Positions 44,916 to 54,933 of a stretch of 64,000 bases of DNA are shown here, piece by piece (positions within the stretch are counted from its first letter, which is position 1; the number at the start of each line of letters is the position of its first letter). The notes under the pieces were generated by a model, which worked only from the letters and a program-made list of their open reading frames with translations, was not told where the DNA came from and searched no databases. Position numbers and translations under genes: made by a program. Where the stretch lies: assembly GCA_047633175.1 (NCBI GenBank), contig JBLIEQ010000009.1, positions 59,635-123,634 of the forward strand. Direction: 5' to 3'. Source of the DNA: Motiliproteus sp047633175 (lineage in GTDB: Bacteria; Pseudomonadota; Gammaproteobacteria; Pseudomonadales; Balneatricaceae).

Positions 44916-45452
44916 TCAGGTACCTAAGGCTTCGGCAAGCTTGTGCAGCTTGCCTCGAACCGAACCGTCAATTACCAGGTCTGCAGTACGAATAACTAGA
45001 CCGCCAATCAAACTCTTATCGATAGAGCTTGTAATATTGACTTCTCGGTCCAGCTTCACGCCCAGTGCCTGAGCTAGCGTTGTCTGTTGTTCTTGGGTCA
45101 GTTTAAAAGCAGAAGTGATGTCAACATCGATCATCTTCTGCTGCTCAGCCTTTAGCCGGTCAAACAACTCGGAAATTTCAGAGAGTACGGGCAGGCGTTT
45201 GTTTTCTGCCAAAATCTTAATGAAATTCTGACCCTGCACGTCCAGCTTATCTGCACAGATATCGAGTATCAGGCCGGCTTTATGCTCGGCAGCCAATGCT
45301 GGGTTTCTAAGCAGTTCCGCCACACTCTCGCTCTTAGCCGCTTGCGCAGCCAGACTTAGCATCTCGGACCACTTGTCCAGTGACTTCTGCTCAAGAGCAG
45401 ACTCAAAGGCAGCTTTGGTATAGGGCCGAGCGACTGTACTTAGTTCAGCCAT
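44916..45452 (-). CDS. atpH: ATP synthase delta subunit
   Basis: 178 residues. Helical N-terminal domain (TVARPYTKAAFE) binding alpha, and a C-terminal segment with GGLVIRTADLVIDGSVRGKL typical of OSCP/delta. Part of the peripheral stalk that joins F1 to the b subunits. Confidence 0.96.
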   Translation of the reverse strand: MAELSTVARPYTKAAFESALEQKSLDKWSEMLSLAAQAAKSESVAELLRNPALAAEHKAGLILDICADKLDVQGQNFIKILAENKRLPVLSEISELFDRLKAEQQKMIDVDITSAFKLTQEQQTTLAQALGVKLDREVNITSSIDKSLIGGLVIRTADLVIDGSVRGKLHKLAEALGT

Positions 45453-45467
45453 CGTTCACCTCGCTTA

Positions 45468-45938
45468 TTAAAGCTCCGCCGCAAGCTTGTCGACAAGTTC
45501 TGCGCTGGCCTTGCTGTCTACCGCCTTGCCCAGAATCTTTTCCGCTCCGGCAATCGCCAGCACTGCTACTTCAGCCCGCAGGGCCTCTCTAGCACGGTTC
45601 TTTTCCTGTTCGATTTCAGCCGCTGCCGCGTCCTTCAGGCGTGAGCCTTCGGTGATCGCAACATCTTTAGCTTCGTCGACAATTTGGTTCGCACGCTTGT
45701 TGGCCTGCTCGATAATGGCCGCAGCCTGTTCCTTACCTTCACGCAGTGAAAGAATCGCCTTTTCTTTGGCGAGTTCAAGATCACGTGAAGCGCGGTCAGC
45801 TGCATCTAAACCATCGGCAATCTTCTTTTGACGCTCTTGCAGAGCAGTAATGACCGGTGGCCACACATACTTCATACAAAACCAGGTAAAGAAGAAAAAC
45901 GCGATGGCCTGACCAATGATGGTTGCATTGATATTCAC
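45468..45938 (-). CDS. atpF: ATP synthase b subunit
   Basis: 156 residues: one N-terminal membrane helix (ATIIGQAIAFFFFTWFCMKY, about 5-24), then a long coiled-coil stalk rich in Ala, Glu, Lys and Arg. Forms the peripheral stator. Starts normally, 46 bp after atpE. Confidence 0.96.
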   Translation of the reverse strand: MNINATIIGQAIAFFFFTWFCMKYVWPPVITALQERQKKIADGLDAADRASRDLELAKEKAILSLREGKEQAAAIIEQANKRANQIVDEAKDVAITEGSRLKDAAAAEIEQEKNRAREALRAEVAVLAIAGAEKILGKAVDSKASAELVDKLAAEL

Positions 45939-45984
45939 GCCAATACCTCTCGTTAACTAATGATTGAGTAATGGGTATTAACGA

Positions 45985-46221
45985 TTAACCAGCTGCAACG
46001 ACGAACATGATGTACATGCCGATACCAACACCGATCATTGGAATTGCATCAACAAGGCCCATCACGATGAAGAACTGAGTACGCAGCATAGGGATCAGTT
46101 CTGGCTGACGAGCACCGCCTTCCAGAAACTTACCACCCAAGATACCGATACCGATAGCAGCACCCGTTGCGCCCAAACCCATTACCAAAGCACCGGCTAT
46201 GTATAACAGAGCAGTTTCCAT
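45985..46221 (-). CDS. atpE: ATP synthase c subunit
   Basis: 78 residues, two membrane helices joined by the polar loop ARQPEL. The ion-carrying acidic residue is aspartate in MGLVDAIPMI (about residue 59), and the sodium-binding signature (Q with E-S/T) is absent, so a proton-driven enzyme is expected. Confidence 0.97.
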   Translation of the reverse strand: METALLYIAGALVMGLGATGAAIGIGILGGKFLEGGARQPELIPMLRTQFFIVMGLVDAIPMIGVGIGMYIMFVVAAG

Positions 46222-46323
46222 TGTTTTCTCCTATTCAGAGTTAAAGTTTAAAGTTTTAGTAAATTGAAATCGTTTTTGCTTCGTTTCAGGAACCGACTCT
46301 CGCGAGCCGATTCCTAGAAATTT

Positions 46324-47181
46324 TTAATGTGACTCGTGGGCCATGCTCATATAGACGATCGTCAGTACCATAAAGATAAAGGCCTGCAACGTAATAATGA
46401 GAATGTGGAAGATCGCCCAGGGTACCGACAGCACCCACTGCATCCAGAACGGCAACAGCGCGATCAGGATAAAGATCATCTCGCCGGCATACATGTTGCC
46501 GAACAGTCGCAGACCTAGGGATACCGGCTTCGCAATCAGGTTGACGCCTTCCAAAAAGAGGTTGAAAGGGATCATATATTTGCCCAGTGGCTGAAGCGTC
46601 AGCTCGGCAATAAACTCTTTCGGACCCTTGATCTTCAGGCTGTAGTAGATGATCAGCGCGAAGACACTCAGCGCCATCCCCATCGTCGCGTTGATATCGG
46701 TGGTCGGGACTATCTTCAGATAGGGGATACCCATCTGCTGCGCCACGAAGGGAATCCAGTCGATCGGGATGAGATCCATAAAGTTCATCAACCAGACCCA
46801 GACGAAGATCGTCAATGCCAGGGGCGCGACAACCGCGTTGCGGCTGTGGAAAGATGACTTAACGTTTTCGTCCACGAAGCCGATGATCGCCTCGACAAAG
46901 TTTTGAAGATTACCGGGCACGCCGCTGGTCGCTTTAACGGCGACCTTGCGGAACAACCAGATAAACAGCAGGCCGAGGCCCACTGAGAAAAACATAGTAT
47001 CCAGGTTGATCGCCCAGAATCCCATTGATGCGGCTTCTTCACCGTGTGCGATTGTCCAGGTAGCATCTTGAAGCACTGAACCATCATGACGCTCAAATCC
47101 TTCAGGCAGTTGCCCGTAGGTGAGGTTAGTCAGGTGGTGCTTAATATACCCGGAGGTCGTGAGTGCGCCTTCTGCAGCCAT
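46324..47181 (-). CDS. atpB: ATP synthase a subunit
   Basis: 285 residues with five or six membrane helices. The essential arginine lies in SLGLRLFGNMYAGE (about 212-225). Forms the proton half-channels beside the c ring. Long hydrophilic N-terminus, as in the marine relatives. Confidence 0.96.
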   Translation of the reverse strand: MAAEGALTTSGYIKHHLTNLTYGQLPEGFERHDGSVLQDATWTIAHGEEAASMGFWAINLDTMFFSVGLGLLFIWLFRKVAVKATSGVPGNLQNFVEAIIGFVDENVKSSFHSRNAVVAPLALTIFVWVWLMNFMDLIPIDWIPFVAQQMGIPYLKIVPTTDINATMGMALSVFALIIYYSLKIKGPKEFIAELTLQPLGKYMIPFNLFLEGVNLIAKPVSLGLRLFGNMYAGEMIFILIALLPFWMQWVLSVPWAIFHILIITLQAFIFMVLTIVYMSMAHESH

Positions 47182-47195
47182 GATTTCCTCTCAGT

Positions 47196-47657
47196 TCAAT
47201 TTTTAAAAAGTAAGTGATTCAGCAGCAGCGGCGCCAGCCAGGAGATCAGCTGCATCAAGATAAAAACGCCAAATAGGGAAAAGGGCTCGAGTGGTTTAAC
47301 CAGAGTAAACACCAGGCCGAAGAGCACCAGGGTTAAAGCCATTTTCCATATTTCGCTTTTATACAGATCCCGTACTGTTTGTCTAATATTGCTGCCTGCA
47401 CTGCTTGTCAGCACTCTACTCGCTTGATATATATAGGGGATTAAATAGATCGATCCACCCAATAATGCCGAGTATCCAGCGACTTTTTCGGTACTTAACC
47501 ACACGATCAGACTCACTACCAGAGTCACGACCGACTGTGACAATATCAGAATTCGAAACTGTCTGCGCTCCGTCTGTGTCGTTGTGCCTTTATTGCGGGC
47601 TTCTTCAGCTAGACCTACGGGCATAATCAACTTTTCATATCCGTTGGTTAGATTCAA
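47196..47657 (-). CDS. atpI: ATP synthase accessory protein AtpI
   Basis: 153 residues with about four membrane helices and the AALLGGSIYLIP-like segment (SALLGGSIYLIP, about 64-75) of the UncI/AtpI family. Helps assemble the c ring; it is not essential in E. coli. First gene of the atp operon, following a good promoter. Confidence 0.9.
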   Translation of the reverse strand: MNLTNGYEKLIMPVGLAEEARNKGTTTQTERRQFRILILSQSVVTLVVSLIVWLSTEKVAGYSALLGGSIYLIPYIYQASRVLTSSAGSNIRQTVRDLYKSEIWKMALTLVLFGLVFTLVKPLEPFSLFGVFILMQLISWLAPLLLNHLLFKN

Positions 47658-47679
47658 TTGTCCCTATAACCGACTGCGA

Positions 47680-47708
47680 ATTATAGGGATTTAGATTCTG
47701 CTCGGCAA
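47680..47708 (-). promoter_or_regulatory. Promoter of the ATP synthase operon
   Basis: On the minus strand TTGCCG (47703-47708) and a perfect TATAAT (47680-47685), 17 bp apart, stand upstream of atpI. This is the best sigma-70 match noticed in the window. Confidence 0.75.
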
Positions 47709-47772
47709 CCATCATTTAGTGGTAGTTTATTACGCATAAATATCAGTTGCTCAGACCTGATATCCAGGTTAT

Positions 47773-48642
47773 TTACTGTATTTTATGCAGAATAGACTCT
47801 ATATCATTCAAGGTTTTATAGGAAATAGTGAGTTTTCCGTCACCCTTATCCGTGTGCGAAATTTTTACCTGTAACCCCAACACCTGATTATAACGCTGCT
47901 GCAGCTGCTCAATACCCGGATCCGCTACGCTCTTTTCTTTTAGCTTGGGGGCGGTTTGCATCTGTTTGACCAACGCTTCTGTCTGACGTACCGACATCCC
48001 CCGAGCGACCACCTCTTTGGCCGCCTTTATCTGTTTGTCTCCCTCAAGGGCCAGCAAGGCACGGGCATGACCCATCTCCAGGTCGCCATATTCGAGCATC
48101 CGCTTGGCATCGGTGGTCAATTTCAACAGCCGCAGCAGATTGGTAACGGTCGTGCGTGATTTTCCTACCGCTTCGGCCGCTTTCTGCTGCGTCAGATCAA
48201 ACTCATCCATCAGCCTCTGCAGAGCCATCGCCTCTTCGATCGGGCTAAGATTTTCGCGCTGTATATTCTCGATCAGCGCCATGGCAATAGCGGCTTCGTC
48301 CGGCACATCTCGAATGCTGGCGGGGATCTCGGTCAGACCTGCCAGCGTCGCGGCACGCCAGCGGCGCTCGCCTGCGATAATCTCGTAGCGGCCCATATCG
48401 ATGGGACGCACGACTATCGGCTGGATCACGCCCTGGGCGCGGATAGAGTTGGCGAGTTCTTCCAGGGCGGCCTGATCCATATCCCGCCGGGGCTGATAGA
48501 TGCCGCGTTGAATTTTGTCGAGAGGCAGTACCTCTAAGCCGTTTGTCGTTGCAACCCGGGGCAGCTCGCCCGAGTCCTCATGCAGCGCTGATCCTGCCAG
48601 CAGGGCATCCAGACCACGACCTAGACCTCGTTTTTTTAGCAT
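47773..48642 (-). CDS. parB: Chromosome partitioning protein ParB
   Basis: 289 residues. The CTPase/ParB motif is GERRWRAATLAGLTEIP (about 88-104), followed by the helix-turn-helix QQKAAEAVGKSRTTVTNLLR (about 150-170) and a C-terminal dimerisation region. Spreads from parS sites near the origin and helps segregate it. 34 bp after parA. Confidence 0.96.
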   Translation of the reverse strand: MLKKRGLGRGLDALLAGSALHEDSGELPRVATTNGLEVLPLDKIQRGIYQPRRDMDQAALEELANSIRAQGVIQPIVVRPIDMGRYEIIAGERRWRAATLAGLTEIPASIRDVPDEAAIAMALIENIQRENLSPIEEAMALQRLMDEFDLTQQKAAEAVGKSRTTVTNLLRLLKLTTDAKRMLEYGDLEMGHARALLALEGDKQIKAAKEVVARGMSVRQTEALVKQMQTAPKLKEKSVADPGIEQLQQRYNQVLGLQVKISHTDKGDGKLTISYKTLNDIESILHKIQ

Positions 48643-48676
48643 CTGTGTTTTCCAACCAGGTTGGGGTTACTGAAAA

Positions 48677-49462
48677 TTAGGCAATCGATCTGAGCGCTTG
48701 ATCGCAACGCCGGTTAACTTCACCCGCCAGAGCCAGATAAGAGACCGCACCCCTTGAATTACGATCATAGAGAAGCGCTGGCAATCCGTGGCTAGGGGCT
48801 TCGGCAAGGCGTACATTACGCGGAATTACCGTACGGTACACTTTGTCGCTGAAATATTCGAGCAGTTGGGCGGAGACATCACGCGTCAGACTGCTGCGGG
48901 GATCGTACATAGTACGAAGGATTCCTTCGATGCTGAGGCTCGGATTGAGCGATGCACGTATCTTGTCGATGGTGCTCATCAGCGCCGAGATACCCTCCAG
49001 CGCATAGTACTCGCACTGCATGGGAATTATCACGGAATGAGCGGCTACCAGGGCATTGACGGTGAGCATATTGAGCGACGGGGGGCAGTCGATCAAAATA
49101 TAATCATATTCCTGCTCGACCTGACTCAGTGCCTGCTTAAGCCGGAACTCTTTGCGATTAACCGATATTAACTCGACCTCGGCCGCGGTGAGATCACTGT
49201 TAGCGGGGATAAGATCGAACCCGCCGTTGGTCTTCGAGGTGATCACCATCCGGATATCGACCCGTCCGGTCAACAGATCATAAACGCTATGTTCGATCTG
49301 GTGTTTATCGACCCCGGCGCCCATTGTGGCATTGCCCTGAGGATCAAGATCAACCATCAGCACTTTACGCTTGGTCGCCGCTAACGAGGCCGCAAGATTG
49401 ACGCAGGTAGTGGTTTTACCCACACCCCCTTTTTGATTGGTCACAGCCAATATTTTGACCAC
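48677..49462 (-). CDS. parA: Chromosome partitioning ATPase ParA
   Basis: 261 residues with the deviant Walker A KGGVGKTT (about 10-17) and IDCPPSL (about 126). Works with ParB to move the origin region. It is the chromosomal (Soj-like) form without an N-terminal DNA-binding domain. Lies between rsmG and parB as usual. Confidence 0.96.
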   Translation of the reverse strand: MVKILAVTNQKGGVGKTTTCVNLAASLAATKRKVLMVDLDPQGNATMGAGVDKHQIEHSVYDLLTGRVDIRMVITSKTNGGFDLIPANSDLTAAEVELISVNRKEFRLKQALSQVEQEYDYILIDCPPSLNMLTVNALVAAHSVIIPMQCEYYALEGISALMSTIDKIRASLNPSLSIEGILRTMYDPRSSLTRDVSAQLLEYFSDKVYRTVIPRNVRLAEAPSHGLPALLYDRNSRGAVSYLALAGEVNRRCDQALRSIA

Positions 49463-49492
49463 GCAGAGATCTCCTTGTAGCGTCGTAGATCG

Positions 49493-50145
49493 TTAACGGA
49501 CAGACCTAAATTCCAGCAGATGGCGTTCGCCCTCACAGTTTGGAACCTGTAAGGGGTAGGTGTTCAAGAGCTCAAAACCTGCCGGCAACTCGGTCAACTC
49601 CTGATAAGGATACGCGCCCTTCATCGCTAAAAAACGGCCATCGGCAGCCGCCAATGATTCGGTCCAGCTCAACATGGCATTTAGGGATGCGAAGGCTCGC
49701 GATATCACTGTATCAAAACTCTGTTGCTCTGGGTACGTCTCAACACGACCCTTATATATATCGATATTACCGAGCGCCAACGCTTGTTTAACCTGCTGTA
49801 AAAACCGGGTCTTCTTGCCGTTGCTGTCCATCAGAGTGAACTTTTTCTCAGGATAAACAATAGCCAATACTATCCCTGGTAACCCGGGTCCGGTACCTAC
49901 ATCGGCAATATTCTGACCCTCGATATAGGGCACCACACTCAGGCTATCGAGCAGATGGCGCTCGATCATCGCCTCGGGTTCACGAACAGCCGTCAGGTTA
50001 TACGTCTTATTCCAGCGATGTAACAGCCCGACATAGCTCAGAAGCTGCTGCTGCTGTTCGGCTGTCAACACCAGGTCCAGCTGTTGCAGACCCTCACTGA
50101 GGAGCTGCCCGCACTTTTCTGAGAGCTCGTTATGACTCTCCGGGT

Positions 50146-50149
<4 letters not shown>
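49493..50149 (-). CDS. rsmG: 16S rRNA (guanine(527)-N(7))-methyltransferase
   Basis: 218 residues. SAM-binding motif NIADVGTGPGLPGIVLA (about 81-97). Methylates G527 of 16S rRNA. The start overlaps the mnmG stop by 4 bp, indicating translational coupling. Confidence 0.95.
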
Positions 50150-52041
<1,892 letters not shown>

Positions 52042-52156
52042 AATCACACCTCTTCTAAGAATCCAACACAGTGCTTTTGACAAGCTCTGATTTCAACGGA
52101 CGCTCAGTATATCGACTTGCTGATTGTTTAGACATTCGCCTGAGCGCTATTTTTTT

Positions 52157-52453
52157 GAGATCTGATTATTATGAATTTATATATATATATGTATTTAGAA
52201 GATTATTATTACTACTATTACTAAGGAGAGCACTTTATGTTTATAAGTGTAAAAGAAGCTATTAAAACAAAGATATAAAAACTTGTTAACAGGCCTTAAA
52301 ACAGGTTTACAGCCTGCAAATGAGGTGTGGATGACTTGTGTATAACTGGGCGACTTATGCACAGGTAGATTTGCACACGATTAGTCCACAGAGTTATACC
52401 CTCATCCTTATACATATTATCAACAGCCAAATGTGGATAAGTATTTATCAACA
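52157..52453. other. oriC: Probable chromosomal replication origin (oriC)
   Basis: An AT-rich stretch (about 52157-52275, with GATCTGATTATTA and a TATATATATATAT run) is followed by clustered DnaA boxes. Perfect TTATNCACA boxes are at 52337-52345 (reverse), 52355-52363 (forward) and 52432-52440 (reverse). Near matches are at 52408-52416, 52417-52425 and 52445-52453. Placement just upstream of mnmG matches oriC in enterics and Vibrio. A GATC-based sequestration system is unlikely, since only one GATC was noticed. No gene is seen in 52042-52651. Confidence 0.82.
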
Positions 52454-52651
52454 AAGGCCTGTTTTTAGCGTTTTGACGGGATTAAGAGTGAAAAAAAGAG
52501 GGTGAAAATCGGGGAGAGGCTGTTTAGAGGCAGGATGCTTGTCTCAGAAAGGACAATCGAAGGTCTTCAGTTGCCCCTGTGGGTCAGCGTTTTGTAGGTT
52601 GAGTGTAGTCCGACAGGGCTTGCGGTTCCCGGTTAGGGTCAGTACCAAGTA

Positions 52652-52852
52652 TCAGTGATTGAGCTGCTGCGAGCTCGGTGCCCCCTGTGTCATCAGCAAG
52701 GTTTCGGCCTGTTCTTTCGTTAACGTTGTTTGAATCGGGACCCAAATAGCGCGTTTATGGCTACCGGTATCATTGAGGCGTTGCTGCAGGCTCCAGGGTG
52801 CTGAGTGGTGTCCGCCGTGGCGGATCAGACGTATATTTTCTTCAGTTTTCAT
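52652..52852 (-). CDS. Small hypothetical protein, 66 residues
   Basis: ATG 52852 (frame open to 52867) encodes a hydrophilic protein I do not recognise: charged start KTEENIRLIRHGG, middle QQRLNDTGSHKRAIWVP, then KEQAETLLMTQG. Codon choice looks like the other genes. Ribosome-binding site is weak (GGGA about 10 bp upstream). Located between oriC and the GntR gene, on the same strand as the latter, possibly read with it. Confidence 0.45.
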   Translation of the reverse strand: MKTEENIRLIRHGGHHSAPWSLQQRLNDTGSHKRAIWVPIQTTLTKEQAETLLMTQGAPSSQQLNH

Positions 52853-52935
52853 CAGAGTGATTCCCAAGTTTAGAGTGTTTGAATCCTAACCATAGGGCGT
52901 AAATGTGTCGGTTTGATGACGGTTGAGGTTAATTT

Positions 52936-53661
52936 TTAGCCAGTAGCAACCTGAGAATCCAGATATTGCTGTTGGAGGTAGTCCAATAACTGGTCGAGAC
53001 ACGCCTGAGCCGCGGGCAGATCCTGGTCGATCAGGGTCTGTAGTAAGCATCGGTGGTGCCCGATGATAACCTGGCGATCACGCGACCGGTTGGCGATCAT
53101 ATTCATCAGCGGTTGCAGCGCCTCGATGACGGTGACCATATTGAACTTTAACACCGGGTTAGCTGTAGCATCGACGATGGCGCGATGAAAGCGGATGTCG
53201 GAGGCGCAAAACTGCTCATCGCTGATGGGTTGTTGCTGCAGATCCAGCTCCCGGGCTAACAGCTCAAGGTGTTGCTCGGTACGCCGTGTAATCGCCAATT
53301 TAAGACAGAGTTTTTCCAATTCACGGCGTGCTTCGGTAATTGCATCTATATTGAATTCGCCCAGAGTAACCATCAAGGTTGTGGCGTTGGTCAGCGTGGT
53401 TCGCAGCTCCTCTTCGGTCGGGCGGGTGATAAAGGTGCCCCCGGTCGGCCCGCGACGCGAACGAACCAGGTGCTGTGCTGCCAAGCGCTTCAGGGCCTCA
53501 CGGATCGTGGGACGCGAGACTGAAAAGCGGGCTGCAAGCTCCTCTTCGGTCGGCAAGCGTTCATCAATCCGAAGTCTGCCATCAAGAATCGAGGCACGCA
53601 GATTCTCGGCAATCTGTTTGGCCAGGCTCTGGGTCACCAGACTCTCGTATTTGATCGCCAT
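52936..53661 (-). CDS. GntR-family transcriptional regulator (FadR-type)
   Basis: 241 residues from ATG 53661, with CAGGAG upstream (frame open to 53703). An N-terminal winged HTH (ILDGRLRIDERLPTEEELAARFSVSRPTIREAL, about 26-58) is followed by an all-helical FCD domain (about 100-230) with the expected histidine ligands (FHRAI near 158 and the later HH pair near 204). Divergent from acuI across a perfect palindrome, so it probably represses both itself and acuI. The effector may be acrylate or an acyl-CoA; this is inferred. Confidence 0.87.
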   Translation of the reverse strand: MAIKYESLVTQSLAKQIAENLRASILDGRLRIDERLPTEEELAARFSVSRPTIREALKRLAAQHLVRSRRGPTGGTFITRPTEEELRTTLTNATTLMVTLGEFNIDAITEARRELEKLCLKLAITRRTEQHLELLARELDLQQQPISDEQFCASDIRFHRAIVDATANPVLKFNMVTVIEALQPLMNMIANRSRDRQVIIGHHRCLLQTLIDQDLPAAQACLDQLLDYLQQQYLDSQVATG

Positions 53662-53704
53662 TGCGGCTCCTGGGATAGGTGGAATAGAGGAGCAGTATAT
53701 CACA

Positions 53705-53749
53705 AAAACCCAATTGTTAATTTGTTTGACAAATTAACAATTGGGTTTT
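53705..53749. promoter_or_regulatory. Perfect 21-bp-arm palindrome between gntR and acuI
   Basis: Arms 53705-53725 and 53729-53749 are exact reverse complements with TTG between; the core is AATTGTTAATTTGT. It also covers a TTGACA (53726-53731) facing acuI, and a TATACT (about 53696-53701, reverse) lies beside it toward the regulator gene. This is what an operator for a dimeric GntR repressor controlling both directions would look like. Confidence 0.8.
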
Positions 53750-53841
53750 AGGGTGGTTCCAAGCGACCCTGATATTCGCTCCCGTTCACACTAGAAAGAC
53801 ACTACAAACTGTCGCTTTGACAGGATTAAAAGGACAAACTT

Positions 53842-54840
53842 ATGACCGATACCTCTTTTAAGGCGCTGTTATTGCGCCAGGATGATGCCGGCAAGACCTG
53901 TGCGGCTATCGAGCAGCTGACGGTTGCCGAACTGCCCGATGAGCAGGTGCTGATCCGGGTGGAGTATTCCAGCCTTAACTATAAGGACGGTTTGGCGGTC
54001 ACCGGCATCGGCAAAATCGTATTGAACTGGCCGATGGTGCCCGGGATCGACCTGGTGGGTACCGTGGTTGATGGCGGAACCAGTGAGTATCAGCCGGGCG
54101 ACAAGGTGGTGCTTACCGGATGGAGTGTCGGTGAAAAATACTGGGGTGGATACTCTCAGATGCAGCGGGTGCGTCCCGAATGGCTGGTGCCGCTGACCGC
54201 GTCGCTATCGCCGCTGCAATCGATGGCGATAGGCACCGCTGGCCTGACCGCCATGCTCTGTGTGATGGCGCTGGAAGAGGGCGGTGTTACGCCCGATTCA
54301 GGAACCGTAGTTGTTTCGGGCGCAGCCGGTGGTGTGGGCAGTGTTGCGGTCGCCCTGCTGGCGAGTCTGGGTTATCAGGTTGCCGCCATTACCGGCCGTG
54401 AATCGAGCCATGCTTACCTGAAACAGCTCGGCGCCAGCCAGATATTGAGCCGTGAAGAGATGGCTGCGAAGTCGCGGCCCCTGGAAAAGTCTCGCTGGGC
54501 GGGAGCCATCGACACGGTCGGTGGTGAGATGCTCAATCGGATGCTGGCCGAAGCCGACTATGGCGCTACCGTTGCTGCCTGTGGACTGGCTGGGGGTTAC
54601 AAGCTACCGACCACGGTGATGCCCTTTATCCTTAGGAATGTTCGCCTGCAGGGGGTCGATTCGGTGATGTGCCCGCTTCCGCGTCGCATCCAGGCCTGGG
54701 AACGGCTGGCCCGCGAGTTACCTAAAGAGATGCTTAATGCTATCAATAATATAGTAACGCTCGAGCAGGTGCCGCAGCAGGCAGAAGCGATTCTCAAGGG
54801 AGAAGTACAGGGACGGGTGGTGGTCGACCTGCAGGGCTAA
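53842..54840 (+). CDS. acuI: AcuI/YhdH-like acrylyl-CoA reductase (MDR family)
   Basis: 332 residues, medium-chain dehydrogenase/reductase without the catalytic zinc. Signature blocks: SSLNYKDGLAVTG (about 44-56), VPGIDLVGTV (about 66), the nucleotide motif VSGAAGGVGSVAVALLA (about 157-173) and TGRESSHAYLKQLGA (about 183). Reduces acrylyl-CoA to propionyl-CoA with NADPH, which protects against acrylate from DMSP and serves other C3 routes. Its regulator is divergent. YhdH alone would not prove DMSP use. Confidence 0.9.
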   Translation: MTDTSFKALLLRQDDAGKTCAAIEQLTVAELPDEQVLIRVEYSSLNYKDGLAVTGIGKIVLNWPMVPGIDLVGTVVDGGTSEYQPGDKVVLTGWSVGEKYWGGYSQMQRVRPEWLVPLTASLSPLQSMAIGTAGLTAMLCVMALEEGGVTPDSGTVVVSGAAGGVGSVAVALLASLGYQVAAITGRESSHAYLKQLGASQILSREEMAAKSRPLEKSRWAGAIDTVGGEMLNRMLAEADYGATVAACGLAGGYKLPTTVMPFILRNVRLQGVDSVMCPLPRRIQAWERLARELPKEMLNAINNIVTLEQVPQQAEAILKGEVQGRVVVDLQG

Positions 54841-54884
54841 TAGGACACTAGCCCCCTGTATTGTTATTTACCGAGACGGCGCAA

Positions 54885-54922
54885 AGCCCCTTTGCTTGCG
54901 GAGGGGAGCTGTCAAAGGGGCT
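54885..54922. terminator. Possible shared terminator hairpin between acuI and mnmE
   Basis: AGCCCCTTTG and CAAAGGGGCT are exact complements about 18 bp apart, between the convergent acuI and mnmE genes. A T run is lacking on both sides, so the call is weak. Confidence 0.45.
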
Positions 54923-54933
54923 ATAGCGAGTAC

